Shown one piece after another: positions 1 through 7,714 of a DNA stretch of 64,000 nt. The position numbers were made by a program, and so were the translations under genes. Within the stretch, counting starts at the first letter, position 1; each line of letters begins with the position of its first letter. Below the pieces are notes generated by a model. It ran no database searches and was not told where the DNA came from. It was given only the letters and a program-made list of their open reading frames with translations. The DNA comes from Bacteroidetes bacterium GWF2_33_38 (lineage in GTDB: Bacteria > Bacteroidota > Bacteroidia > Bacteroidales > GWF2-33-38): positions 1-64,000 of the forward strand of contig MEOF01000069.1 of the NCBI GenBank assembly GCA_001769505.1, read 5' to 3'.

Positions 1-30
1 TTCGAAGAGCCTAATTAGCTGTTTATCAGC

Positions 31-246
31 ATGTTATATGTTTTGTCATGTACTAAAAATATTTTTACATCCACGAAAAGTATTATATTATGGGACATTC
101 TTTATCCAATATCATTTTTTGGTTTAGCTTTTGGTTTTTCTTCAAAATATGGTAGCATTTTAGGAAATATGCTAACTACTTTTATGTTATGGGTTACAGT
201 TATACTAATTAGAAATTTATTTTTCTCTGTTTCTTCAAAAAAATAA
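31..246 (+). CDS. Small hydrophobic protein of unknown function
   Basis: A 71-residue ORF opens with ATG; an in-frame TAG lies five codons upstream at 16-18, so it is not the tail of a longer intact ORF. Two hydrophobic stretches, roughly residues 18-35 and 43-65, suggest a two-pass membrane peptide, and the C-terminus ends in a basic SKK. I do not recognise a family. The gene is followed at once by strong hairpins at 252-333, consistent with transcript termination. It could be the remnant of a larger membrane protein lying to the left of the window. Confidence 0.4.
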   Translation: MLYVLSCTKNIFTSTKSIILWDILYPISFFGLAFGFSSKYGSILGNMLTTFMLWVTVILIRNLFFSVSSKK

Positions 247-251
247 ATCGC

Positions 252-293
252 AAATTTGGGACTGTTCCAAATAGAGAAGCTAATCCCAAATTT
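252..293. repeat. Inverted repeat, 10-bp arms
   Basis: AAATTTGGGA at 252-261 is the exact reverse complement of TCCCAAATTT at 284-293, enclosing 22 bases. It lies immediately upstream of the second, stronger hairpin at 294-333, so the two stem-loops stand in tandem between the small ORF and the rhamnose genes. Confidence 0.5.
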
Positions 294-342
294 CCCCTAA
301 GCTACCGCAAGGCTCTGCCTTGCGGTAGCGGGGCTTTTTTTT
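294..342 (+). terminator. Rho-independent terminator hairpin
   Basis: A perfect 13-bp GC-rich stem (GCTACCGCAAGGC at 301-313 with its complement at 317-329, loop TCT) is flanked by CCCC at 294-297 and GGGG at 330-333, which extend the pairing across a TAA bulge. A run of T follows at 335-342. It would end transcription from the left before the rfb promoter. Confidence 0.7.
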
Positions 343-444
343 TAAGCATTTGAAATGCAGAAAATATCCTAAACTCCAATGCAATGTTTTAGGGTTGAGT
401 AAATATTTTTTAATTGTTTTTACTTCCTTTGCCGAGAGTAAATG

Positions 445-475
445 TTTGTGCAATCTTTAATTTGTCTTAACTTTG
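445..475 (+). promoter_or_regulatory. Bacteroidota-type promoter of the rfbACD operon
   Basis: TTTG at 445-448 and TAACTTTG at 468-475 are separated by 19 bases, matching the known Bacteroidota pattern TTTG-N19-TAnnTTTG. The expected transcription start near 482 leaves a short leader before the rfbA ATG at 510. Confidence 0.6.
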
Positions 476-509
476 TAATTAACTTTAAAAACTTTATAAG
501 CTGAAAAAA

Positions 510-1400
510 ATGAAGGGAATTATTTTAGCAGGAGGAGCTGGAACACGTTTATATCCAATCACAAAGAGCATTTCAAAACAAATTATCCCGATTTACGATA
601 AACCTATGATTTATTATCCATTATCGGTTTTAATGTTGGCTGGAATTCGCGAAATTTTGATAATTTCAACACCTACCGATATTCATTTGTATGAAAATCT
701 GTTAGGAGATGGTTCTCAATTGGGGTTGAAACTTGAATATGTAATTCAGCCTTCGCCTGATGGACTTGCACAAGCATTTATTTTAGGCGATAAATTTATC
801 GGCAACGATAATGTTTGTTTAGTTCTTGGAGATAATATTTATTACGGTTATGGTTTTAGCAAAATGCTCGAAGAATCGGCTAAATTGAAAGACGGAGCAC
901 TTGTTTTCGGATATTATGTAAAAGACCCTGAGCGATATGGAGTTGTTGACTTTGACGACCATGGAAATGCTCTCAGCTTAGAAGAAAAACCCGAAAAACC
1001 AAAATCGAATTATGCTGTTACCGGACTTTATTTTTACAGCAACGATGTAATTCAAAAAGCAAAAAGTTTGAAACCCTCGAAACGAGGAGAACTCGAAATC
1101 ACAGACTTAAATCGTTTATATTTGAATGAAAATCGCTTAAAAGTCAATATTTTAGGACGAGGAATGGCTTGGCTTGATACAGGAACACACGATAGTTTAC
1201 TCGAGGCTTCTAATTATATAGCAACCATCGAACATAGGCAAGGATTAAAAGTCGCATGTATAGAAGAAATCGCATATAAGAAAAATTTTATTACCAAGCA
1301 GCAATTATTATCTTTAGCTGAGCCTTTGAGAAAAAACCAATATGGCGAATATTTATATCGTATAGCCGAAGAAAGTATAAAAACGTATAATATTTTATAA
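510..1400 (+). CDS. rfbA: Glucose-1-phosphate thymidylyltransferase (RmlA)
   Basis: The 296-residue protein makes dTDP-glucose from dTTP and glucose-1-phosphate, the first step of dTDP-L-rhamnose synthesis, in the cytoplasm. It shows the nucleotidyltransferase signature [11 protein letters not shown] near residues 8-18, a following KSISKQ lysine segment, LGDNIYYG near 108, the [15 protein letters not shown] sugar-binding stretch near 153-168, and [13 protein letters not shown] near 220. Length is normal for RmlA. It has its own promoter at 445-475 and is followed 32 bp later by rfbC. The family identity is clear. Confidence 0.97.
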   Translation: MKGIILAGGAGTRLYPITKSISKQIIPIYDKPMIYYPLSVLMLAGIREILIISTPTDIHLYENLLGDGSQLGLKLEYVIQPSPDGLAQAFILGDKFIGNDNVCLVLGDNIYYGYGFSKMLEESAKLKDGALVFGYYVKDPERYGVVDFDDHGNALSLEEKPEKPKSNYAVTGLYFYSNDVIQKAKSLKPSKRGELEITDLNRLYLNENRLKVNILGRGMAWLDTGTHDSLLEASNYIATIEHRQGLKVACIEEIAYKKNFITKQQLLSLAEPLRKNQYGEYLYRIAEESIKTYNIL

Positions 1401-1432
1401 AAAGAGCCTTAAGAATTTATTACAATTAAAAT

Positions 1433-1981
1433 ATGAAATTGATTAAAACCGAAATTCAAGATTTATATATTATTGAACCAAAGGTATTTGAAGATACAAG
1501 AGGCTATTTTTTCGAAAGTTATAATGAGAAAATTTTCAAAGAAAACAATATCAATTTACTTTTTGTTCAAGACAATGAATCAAAATCATCATACGGTGTA
1601 ATTCGAGGCTTGCATTATCAACTAGCACCTTATTCTCAAACTAAATTAGTACGAGTACTACAAGGAACAGTGTACGATGTTGCAGTTGACTTGCGTAAAA
1701 ATTCTCCAACTTATGGCAAATGGGTAGGAGTTGAACTTTCGTCACAGAACAAACGTCAATTTTTGATTCCTAAAGGTTTTGCACACGGTTTTTCGGTTTT
1801 AAGCGAAACTGCCGTTTTTTCGTACAAATGTGATGAGTTTTATAATCCAAATGCTGAAAGAGGAATTTGTTATAACGACACATTTCTTAATATCGATTGG
1901 AAAATTGAATCGAAAAATTCAATTGTTTCGGATAGAGATAAAAGGATGGCTTCATTTGATAAAGCTGAAAAAAACTTCTAA
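1433..1981 (+). CDS. rfbC: dTDP-4-dehydrorhamnose 3,5-epimerase (RmlC)
   Basis: A 182-residue cupin enzyme that epimerises C3 and C5 of dTDP-4-keto-6-deoxyglucose. The catalytic pair of the family is present: His61 in GVIRGLHYQL and Tyr131 in FSYKCDEFYNP. PKGFAHGFSVLSE (residues 113-125) forms the conserved cupin strand. Length and residue spacing match canonical RmlC. It sits between rfbA and rfbD and begins with ATG. The enzyme that normally supplies its substrate, the 4,6-dehydratase RmlB, is not encoded in this window. Confidence 0.96.
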   Translation: MKLIKTEIQDLYIIEPKVFEDTRGYFFESYNEKIFKENNINLLFVQDNESKSSYGVIRGLHYQLAPYSQTKLVRVLQGTVYDVAVDLRKNSPTYGKWVGVELSSQNKRQFLIPKGFAHGFSVLSETAVFSYKCDEFYNPNAERGICYNDTFLNIDWKIESKNSIVSDRDKRMASFDKAEKNF

Positions 1982-1984
1982 AAT

Positions 1985-2857
1985 ATGGCAAAAATTCTTG
2001 TAACAGGAGCAAAGGGACAATTAGGTAACGAGCTTTTTGAAATTTCAAAAAAAAATAAAAATCATCAATTTTTTTATACCGACATCGACGACCTTGACAT
2101 TTTGGACAAGGAAATGGTAAAGGAATTTATATCAGGTTTAAAACCAAATTATTTGATTAATTGTGCTGCTTATACCGCTGTTGATAAAGCAGAACAAGAG
2201 CAAGAACTTGCTGAAAAAGTAAATTTCGAAGCTGTAAAAAATATTTCATCTGTTTGTAAATATCAAAATGTTCGATTGATTCATATTTCTACCGATTATG
2301 TTTTCGATGGAACTTCTTGTGTTCCATATGTTGAAAACACAAAAGTAAATCCAATTTCAGTTTACGGAAAAACTAAATTGAAAGGCGAAAAAGCAGTTTT
2401 AGCAAGTTCCGATTCACTTGAAGCGATTATTATTCGCACCTCTTGGCTCTATTCTTCGTTTGGGAACAATTTCGTAAAAACAATTTTAAAGTACGGCAAA
2501 GAAAGAAATGAATTAAAAGTTGTTTTCGATCAAATAGGTACACCAACTTATGCACGCGATTTAGCAAAGGCAATTATCGAAATTATTGATTATTCTGAAA
2601 ATAAAAATGAATTCAAAAAAGGAATTTATAATTTTTCAAACGAAGGCGTTTGCAGTTGGTACGATTTTGCCAACGAAATTGTTTCTTTTGCAAAAATCGA
2701 TTGTATAATAAAACCAATTCGAACAATAGAATATCCAACAGCAGCAATAAGACCAGCATACAGCGTGTTAGATAAATCCAAAATAAAATCCTCGTTTAAT
2801 ATCGAAATACCATATTGGAAAAATAGCTTGAAAGATTGCTTGAAAAAAATAAAGTAA
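1985..2857 (+). CDS. rfbD: dTDP-4-dehydrorhamnose reductase (RmlD)
   Basis: A 290-residue short-chain dehydrogenase/reductase that reduces dTDP-4-keto-rhamnose to dTDP-L-rhamnose with NAD(P)H. The Rossmann motif GAKGQLGNEL covers residues 8-17. Thr103 in ISTDYVFDG and Tyr127/Lys131 in VYGKTK form the SDR catalytic set. It starts three bases after the rfbC stop, so the two are translationally close. The next gene, an AddA-like helicase, begins six bases after its stop and probably shares the transcript. Confidence 0.96.
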   Translation: MAKILVTGAKGQLGNELFEISKKNKNHQFFYTDIDDLDILDKEMVKEFISGLKPNYLINCAAYTAVDKAEQEQELAEKVNFEAVKNISSVCKYQNVRLIHISTDYVFDGTSCVPYVENTKVNPISVYGKTKLKGEKAVLASSDSLEAIIIRTSWLYSSFGNNFVKTILKYGKERNELKVVFDQIGTPTYARDLAKAIIEIIDYSENKNEFKKGIYNFSNEGVCSWYDFANEIVSFAKIDCIIKPIRTIEYPTAAIRPAYSVLDKSKIKSSFNIEIPYWKNSLKDCLKKIK

Positions 2858-2863
2858 AACCTA

Positions 2864-5800
2864 TTGGCAAATCTTAAAGTATATAATGCTTCGGCAGGTT
2901 CAGGAAAAACATTTAAGTTAACCGAAGAGTATTTGCTGTTGATTTTTAAAAATTACCAACAAAAAAAATATCGAAATATTCTTGCTGTAACCTTTACCAA
3001 TAAGGCTACCGAAGAAATGAAAACTCGAATTATCAGCGAAATTTACAAATTGTCAATTGGAAAAATTTCAGGATACGAAAATCTTCTAAAACAAACCTAT
3101 CATTTTACAAATGATGATTTAAAAATAGCTGCAAAATTCGTACTTACGTCAATTTTACACGATTATTCCCGATTTAACATATCAACAATCGATAGTTTTT
3201 TTCAATTAATAATTCGTGCTTTTACACGTGAAATTGGACTGCAAGCAGCTTTCAATGTCGAACTAAACGACCATAAAATATTAGAGAAGTCGGTCGATTT
3301 GCTTTTCAATACACTTGATGAAAACAATGAATTGCTTAAGTGGCTAATTGAATTTTCAGATATAAAAATTCAAGATGGCAAAAGCTGGAATTTGAAGAAT
3401 GATATTATTTCGCTTTCAACTGAAATTTTTAATGAATCGTTTAAATCGATTACCCCCGAGTTATTAGATAAAATTCAGAATAAAAACTTTATTAAAGAAT
3501 ATTACGATAAACTTGCTCTGATTGAGAAAAACTTCAAAAGTACGTTAAGTGAATATGCAAAACAAGCCATCGATTTAATTGAAAAATCAGGATTATCAAA
3601 AGATGATTTTAAAGGTAAAAAAAATGGGTTTACTAATTATTTTTATAAAATTTACGAAAAACAAGATTTCAAACCCACGCAAACGGTTCTGAACGCAGTA
3701 AATAACATCGAAAATTGGTACACAAAAGATTCAGAAAAAATTGTTGAAATTTCTGAAATTTATCACAATGGATTAAATCAAAAATTAATTCAAATAATTG
3801 ATATTTATAACAGTCAATCAGTTAATTATAATTCAGCAAAAGCCATTAAGAAAAATTTATTTACCCTTGCAATCATTGTGGATGTAAACCGAAAAGTGCG
3901 AGAATATGTTAGCGAGAATAATTTGTTTTTGCTTTCCGATGCTGCGAAACTTCTAAATCAGGTCATTTCAGGTAGCGATACTCCATTTGTGTACGAAAAA
4001 ATAGGAAACACCTATAAAAATTTCATGATTGACGAATTCCAAGATACATCAACAATTCAGTGGGGAAATTTTAAAAATTTGATAAGCAATTCCTTGTCCG
4101 AAGGAAATAATTGCTTGTTGGTTGGCGATATAAAACAATCGATTTATCGATGGCGAAATAGTGATTGGAATTTACTAGCAAATCAAGTTCAATACGATTT
4201 TGCAACGAATTTTGAAAAACAAAACCTGAGTCATAATTGGCGAAGTAACAAAAATATTATTTTGTTTAATAATCATTTTTTTGCAAACGCATCGAATATT
4301 TTGCAAAATGCTTACAATGCTCAGAATAATTTGAATGATAATACAATAAATTCAGCTTACGAAAACATTGTTCAGAAAATTCCTGAACAAAATATCAATT
4401 CAGCCGGCTATATAAATTTCACTTTTTTAGAAGGGGAAAATTCCTTATGGAAAGCAAAAGTTGATGAAAAAATCCCTGAATTAATCAATAATTTGCTCGA
4501 GAAAAACTACAAACAAAAAGAAATTACAATACTTGTAAGAAATCGATCTGAAGGCAATCGAATAGTAGATGTACTGTTGGGAGCAAACAATAGCGACAAA
4601 TTCCCTCATAAATTTAAAATAATATCTGACGAGTCGCTTTATATCAAAAATTCTGTTTCTGTCAGGCTGATGTTGGCTTTACTCAGATATATGCAAAATA
4701 CAAATGATAATTTTTATCGTGTTTTAATGATAAGCGAATATTTAAAATATGTAAAAAATAATACTGTATTATTCGAGTCAAGCATGCAAAAAATAAACGA
4801 TAAATCGAGTATTGAATCTATTTTACCTCCCGATTTTATACTCCAACAAAACGATTTATTAAAACTGCCTCTTTACGATTTAGTTGAAAAATTGATACTT
4901 ATTTTCGATTTAAAATCAATCGGAAGAGAAACTCCGTTCGTTATAACTTTTCAAGGCATAGTTTTCGATTATGTAAATTCTGAAAAATCAGATATAAATT
5001 CCTTTCTTAAATGGTGGGAAGAGCAGGGAAGTTTGGCGACTATTAAAGCTTCTGAATCACAAGACGCTATTCGCATATTGACAATTCATAAATCAAAAGG
5101 CTTGGAATTTGATGTTGTGCTGATTCCATACTTAGATTGGACTTTAAATCAGCGTCATACACATATATTATGGTGTGAAACTGATGTTGAACCATTTAAT
5201 GAAATCAATAAACTTCCGATTTTTTACACTTCTGATTTAGTCGATACAATTTTTTCAAAATATTACTTCGATGAACAACAGAAATCGTTTGTCGATAATC
5301 TTAACTTGATGTATGTAGCATTTACTCGTGCTAAAGAACAATTATTCGCTTTTTTGCCTATTAAAAAGAAAATAGAAGATATAAAAAGTACGTCTGATAT
5401 CGCATGGAGCGTAGTAAATCAACATTCTGATTTTTCTCAGTTTTGGAACAAACAAGAAAATATTTTTGAGTTTGGCGAAATTCCAGATAAAAAAACAAAA
5501 CAAATAGAAGAAAATTCTGAACTTCAACTTTCCATTTTTAATAGCAATATAAATATTTACGATAAACTAAGACTTAAATTTAATAGTTTAGAAATCAATA
5601 GCTTTACAAATCCAGAAATGAAATTTGGTAACGAAATGCATTACTTATTTCAAAATATTAAATATGCTGACGATATTGTTACCGCCGTTAGAAGAATGAT
5701 TCACGAAGGAAAAATCTCAAAAAATAAAGAATCTGAAATAATTAAAGAACTTGAAACAGAATTTAAAAATGAACCCATAAAATCATGGTTCGACAATTCA

Positions 5801-6037
5801 TGGGAAGTATTAAACGAACGTTCGATTCTTCTCAAAAATGGAGATATTAGACGTCCCGACAGAGTCATAGTTAAAGATAATCAGGCAATTTGTATTGATT
5901 ATAAGTTTGGTATTACCGAGCGAAAATCGTATATAAATCAGTTGAACGACTACATTTCGTTTTTGAAAAGCATGGGATATAAAAATACAAAAGCATATAT
6001 TTGGTATTATAGTTTAAAAAAAATTGTAGAAGTATAA
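2864..6037 (+). CDS. AddA-like UvrD-family helicase/nuclease subunit
   Basis: A 1057-residue superfamily 1A helicase with a C-terminal PD-(D/E)XK nuclease, the architecture of AddA/RecB, used to resect double-strand breaks. Visible motifs in order: Walker A ASAGSGKT (9-16), motif Ia TFTNKATEEMK (~44-54), Walker B MIDEFQDTS (~388-396), GDIKQSIYRWR (~420), HKSKGLEFDVVLIP (~742-755), LMYVAFTRAKEQL (~814-826). The nuclease core is Asp999 in RRPDRV with Asp1012 and Lys1014 in IDYK, plus an upstream GNEMHYLF His. The start codon appears to be TTG at 2864; MANLKVYNASAGSGKT fits the family N-terminus. The stop overlaps the next ATG by one base. Its likely AddB partner lies at 7715, two genes away. 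Confidence 0.9.
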   Translation: MANLKVYNASAGSGKTFKLTEEYLLLIFKNYQQKKYRNILAVTFTNKATEEMKTRIISEIYKLSIGKISGYENLLKQTYHFTNDDLKIAAKFVLTSILHDYSRFNISTIDSFFQLIIRAFTREIGLQAAFNVELNDHKILEKSVDLLFNTLDENNELLKWLIEFSDIKIQDGKSWNLKNDIISLSTEIFNESFKSITPELLDKIQNKNFIKEYYDKLALIEKNFKSTLSEYAKQAIDLIEKSGLSKDDFKGKKNGFTNYFYKIYEKQDFKPTQTVLNAVNNIENWYTKDSEKIVEISEIYHNGLNQKLIQIIDIYNSQSVNYNSAKAIKKNLFTLAIIVDVNRKVREYVSENNLFLLSDAAKLLNQVISGSDTPFVYEKIGNTYKNFMIDEFQDTSTIQWGNFKNLISNSLSEGNNCLLVGDIKQSIYRWRNSDWNLLANQVQYDFATNFEKQNLSHNWRSNKNIILFNNHFFANASNILQNAYNAQNNLNDNTINSAYENIVQKIPEQNINSAGYINFTFLEGENSLWKAKVDEKIPELINNLLEKNYKQKEITILVRNRSEGNRIVDVLLGANNSDKFPHKFKIISDESLYIKNSVSVRLMLALLRYMQNTNDNFYRVLMISEYLKYVKNNTVLFESSMQKINDKSSIESILPPDFILQQNDLLKLPLYDLVEKLILIFDLKSIGRETPFVITFQGIVFDYVNSEKSDINSFLKWWEEQGSLATIKASESQDAIRILTIHKSKGLEFDVVLIPYLDWTLNQRHTHILWCETDVEPFNEINKLPIFYTSDLVDTIFSKYYFDEQQKSFVDNLNLMYVAFTRAKEQLFAFLPIKKKIEDIKSTSDIAWSVVNQHSDFSQFWNKQENIFEFGEIPDKKTKQIEENSELQLSIFNSNINIYDKLRLKFNSLEINSFTNPEMKFGNEMHYLFQNIKYADDIVTAVRRMIHEGKISKNKESEIIKELETEFKNEPIKSWFDNSWEVLNERSILLKNGDIRRPDRVIVKDNQAICIDYKFGITERKSYINQLNDYISFLKSMGYKNTKAYIWYYSLKKIVEV

Positions 6038-6750
6038 TGCTCCAAAAAAATAATATAAAAGTATTTTTTATGACAGCGATAATGTTTCTATTATTCGTTG
6101 TGCAGCTGTATTCGCAGAAGTCTAAACTTCAATCATCAGAATCTCATGTGCTTGTAAATGTTTATGTTAAAGATTTAGATAATACTCCAAGACCCAACGA
6201 AAGAATAATTATCATTGCTCAAGCAACAAAAGGAAAATATCAACGAATTAGCAACGAAAAAGGAGAGTTTAGTTTACTTTTGCCTAAAGGCGACAAATAC
6301 AAAATTATGTATGAAGATTTGGGAAGCGAAGTTGACTATTCTTTTTTAAGCATTCCTAGCGATTCTGGATTATTCACATTTGAAGTAAATGTTCGTTTCG
6401 AGAATAATATCGTTCAACCACTCGAAAATGTTACGTTCGAAAATGGAAAAGCAGATTTGACCATTGAATCGTATCCAGAGTTAAATCGATTAGTCGATTT
6501 AATGAAACGAAAACCGACAATGGTAATCGAAATTGCTGGACATACTGATAATTTGGGAAGTTCTGAAGATAACATGAGTTTATCACAAAGTAGAGCCGAT
6601 AGCGTAAGAGCATATTTAACTAAATGTGGAATAACAGCAACCAGAGTTTATGCTAAAGGTTATGGAGATACCGAGCCTATTGAAGAAAACACAAGCGATG
6701 AAGGACGCCGACAAAATAGAAGAGCTGAAGTTAGAATTTTAAAGGAATAA
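6037..6750 (+). CDS. OmpA-family outer-membrane/peptidoglycan-binding protein
   Basis: The 237-residue precursor begins with a hydrophobic signal segment (about residues 12-25, ending LYSQ) without a lipobox cysteine. Residues ~38-110 look like a carboxypeptidase-regulatory or Ig-like beta module. Residues ~130-235 form the OmpA C-terminal domain, with ENGKADL, IEIAGHTDNLG, LSQSRADSVRAYL and the arginine-rich RRQNRRAEVR; the Asp and Arg of such motifs bind diaminopimelate in known members. It starts inside the stop codon of the AddA-like gene and ends inside the start of the radical SAM gene, so all are co-transcribed although no shared function is obvious. Confidence 0.85.
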   Translation: MLQKNNIKVFFMTAIMFLLFVVQLYSQKSKLQSSESHVLVNVYVKDLDNTPRPNERIIIIAQATKGKYQRISNEKGEFSLLLPKGDKYKIMYEDLGSEVDYSFLSIPSDSGLFTFEVNVRFENNIVQPLENVTFENGKADLTIESYPELNRLVDLMKRKPTMVIEIAGHTDNLGSSEDNMSLSQSRADSVRAYLTKCGITATRVYAKGYGDTEPIEENTSDEGRRQNRRAEVRILKE

Positions 6751-7694
6751 TGGAAAAATATAGTTGGGGGCATAATCGAAGGTTTAATTCTTATCCCGAA
6801 TATTTCAAAAAAATATTCGGCGAAAGAATTCAAAAAGTATCGGTAAATGCTGGATTTTCATGTCCTAATCGTGATGGGAGCGTATCAATAGGCGGTTGTA
6901 TTTTTTGCGATAATAATGCTTTTAATCCATCATATTGTAGCAATCAGAAAACAATTATTCAACAAATCGACGAAGGAATATTATTTCATAAAATACGCTA
7001 TCGTCGTGCTAATAAATACTTAGTTTATTTTCAAGCTTTTTCGAACACTTATGCGTCAATAGATATACTTGAAAAAAAATACAATGAAGCATTAAACCAC
7101 CCTGAAGTTATTGGGTTAATCATTGGAACACGTCCAGATTGTGTCAATATTGAGAATCTGAGTTTATTAAAAAAAATTTCTAAAAAATATTTTATTGCCA
7201 TTGAATTTGGAGTGGAAAGCACAAATAATAAATCCTTAGAAATAATAAATCGTGGGCATACTTTTGAACAAGCAGTTGAAGCGATTGAATTAACGGCAAT
7301 TCATGGTCTAAATACCGGTGGACATTTTATATTTGGTTTACCCGAACAAACAATTGATGACATGCTCGAAAGCGTAAAAATAATTTCTAAATTACCTTTA
7401 AATACAATAAAATTTCATCAATTGCAGATTTTGAAAAACACCAAACTTTTTGATCTTTACGAGAATAACGAAATTAAAGTTAAGTTGTTTGAACTTGACG
7501 AATACATCGATTTTATTATAAAATTTACCGAGCGACTTAATCCAACTTTTATTATTGAACGATTTAATGCCGAAGTTCCGCCAAGATACTTGCAAACTAA
7601 ACCTTGGGGAGAATTGCGTCTTTTTGAGATTCAACGTATGATTGAAGCCGAAATGGAAAAGAGAAATACTTGGCAGGGAAAATATTTCAAATAA
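6750..7694 (+). CDS. Radical SAM protein, TIGR01212/YhcC family
   Basis: A 314-residue cytoplasmic radical SAM protein. The Fe-S cysteines lie in SCPNRDGSVSIGGCIFCDN, a C-X11-C-X2-C arrangement typical of YhcC rather than the classical CX3CX2C. Further family motifs are YFQAFSNTYAS, GLIIGTRPDCV, IEFGVEST, GHFIFGLPEQT and the C-terminal PPRYLQTKPWG. The substrate of this family is not established to my knowledge. The ATG overlaps the TAA of the OmpA gene by one base. Length is normal for the family. Confidence 0.9.
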   Translation: MEKYSWGHNRRFNSYPEYFKKIFGERIQKVSVNAGFSCPNRDGSVSIGGCIFCDNNAFNPSYCSNQKTIIQQIDEGILFHKIRYRRANKYLVYFQAFSNTYASIDILEKKYNEALNHPEVIGLIIGTRPDCVNIENLSLLKKISKKYFIAIEFGVESTNNKSLEIINRGHTFEQAVEAIELTAIHGLNTGGHFIFGLPEQTIDDMLESVKIISKLPLNTIKFHQLQILKNTKLFDLYENNEIKVKLFELDEYIDFIIKFTERLNPTFIIERFNAEVPPRYLQTKPWGELRLFEIQRMIEAEMEKRNTWQGKYFK

Positions 7695-7714
7695 TCAATT
7701 CAAAAAAAGCGATA

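Noticed and set aside
1-246. Integron cassette or IS remnant at the left edge
   Set aside because: No attC-like paired core sites, integrase or terminal repeats could be seen in the few bases available.
7670-7714. Upstream TTG start of the AddB-like gene
   Set aside because: It would overlap the radical SAM gene by 25 bases and the extra 15 residues are not family-like; ATG 7715 is preferred.
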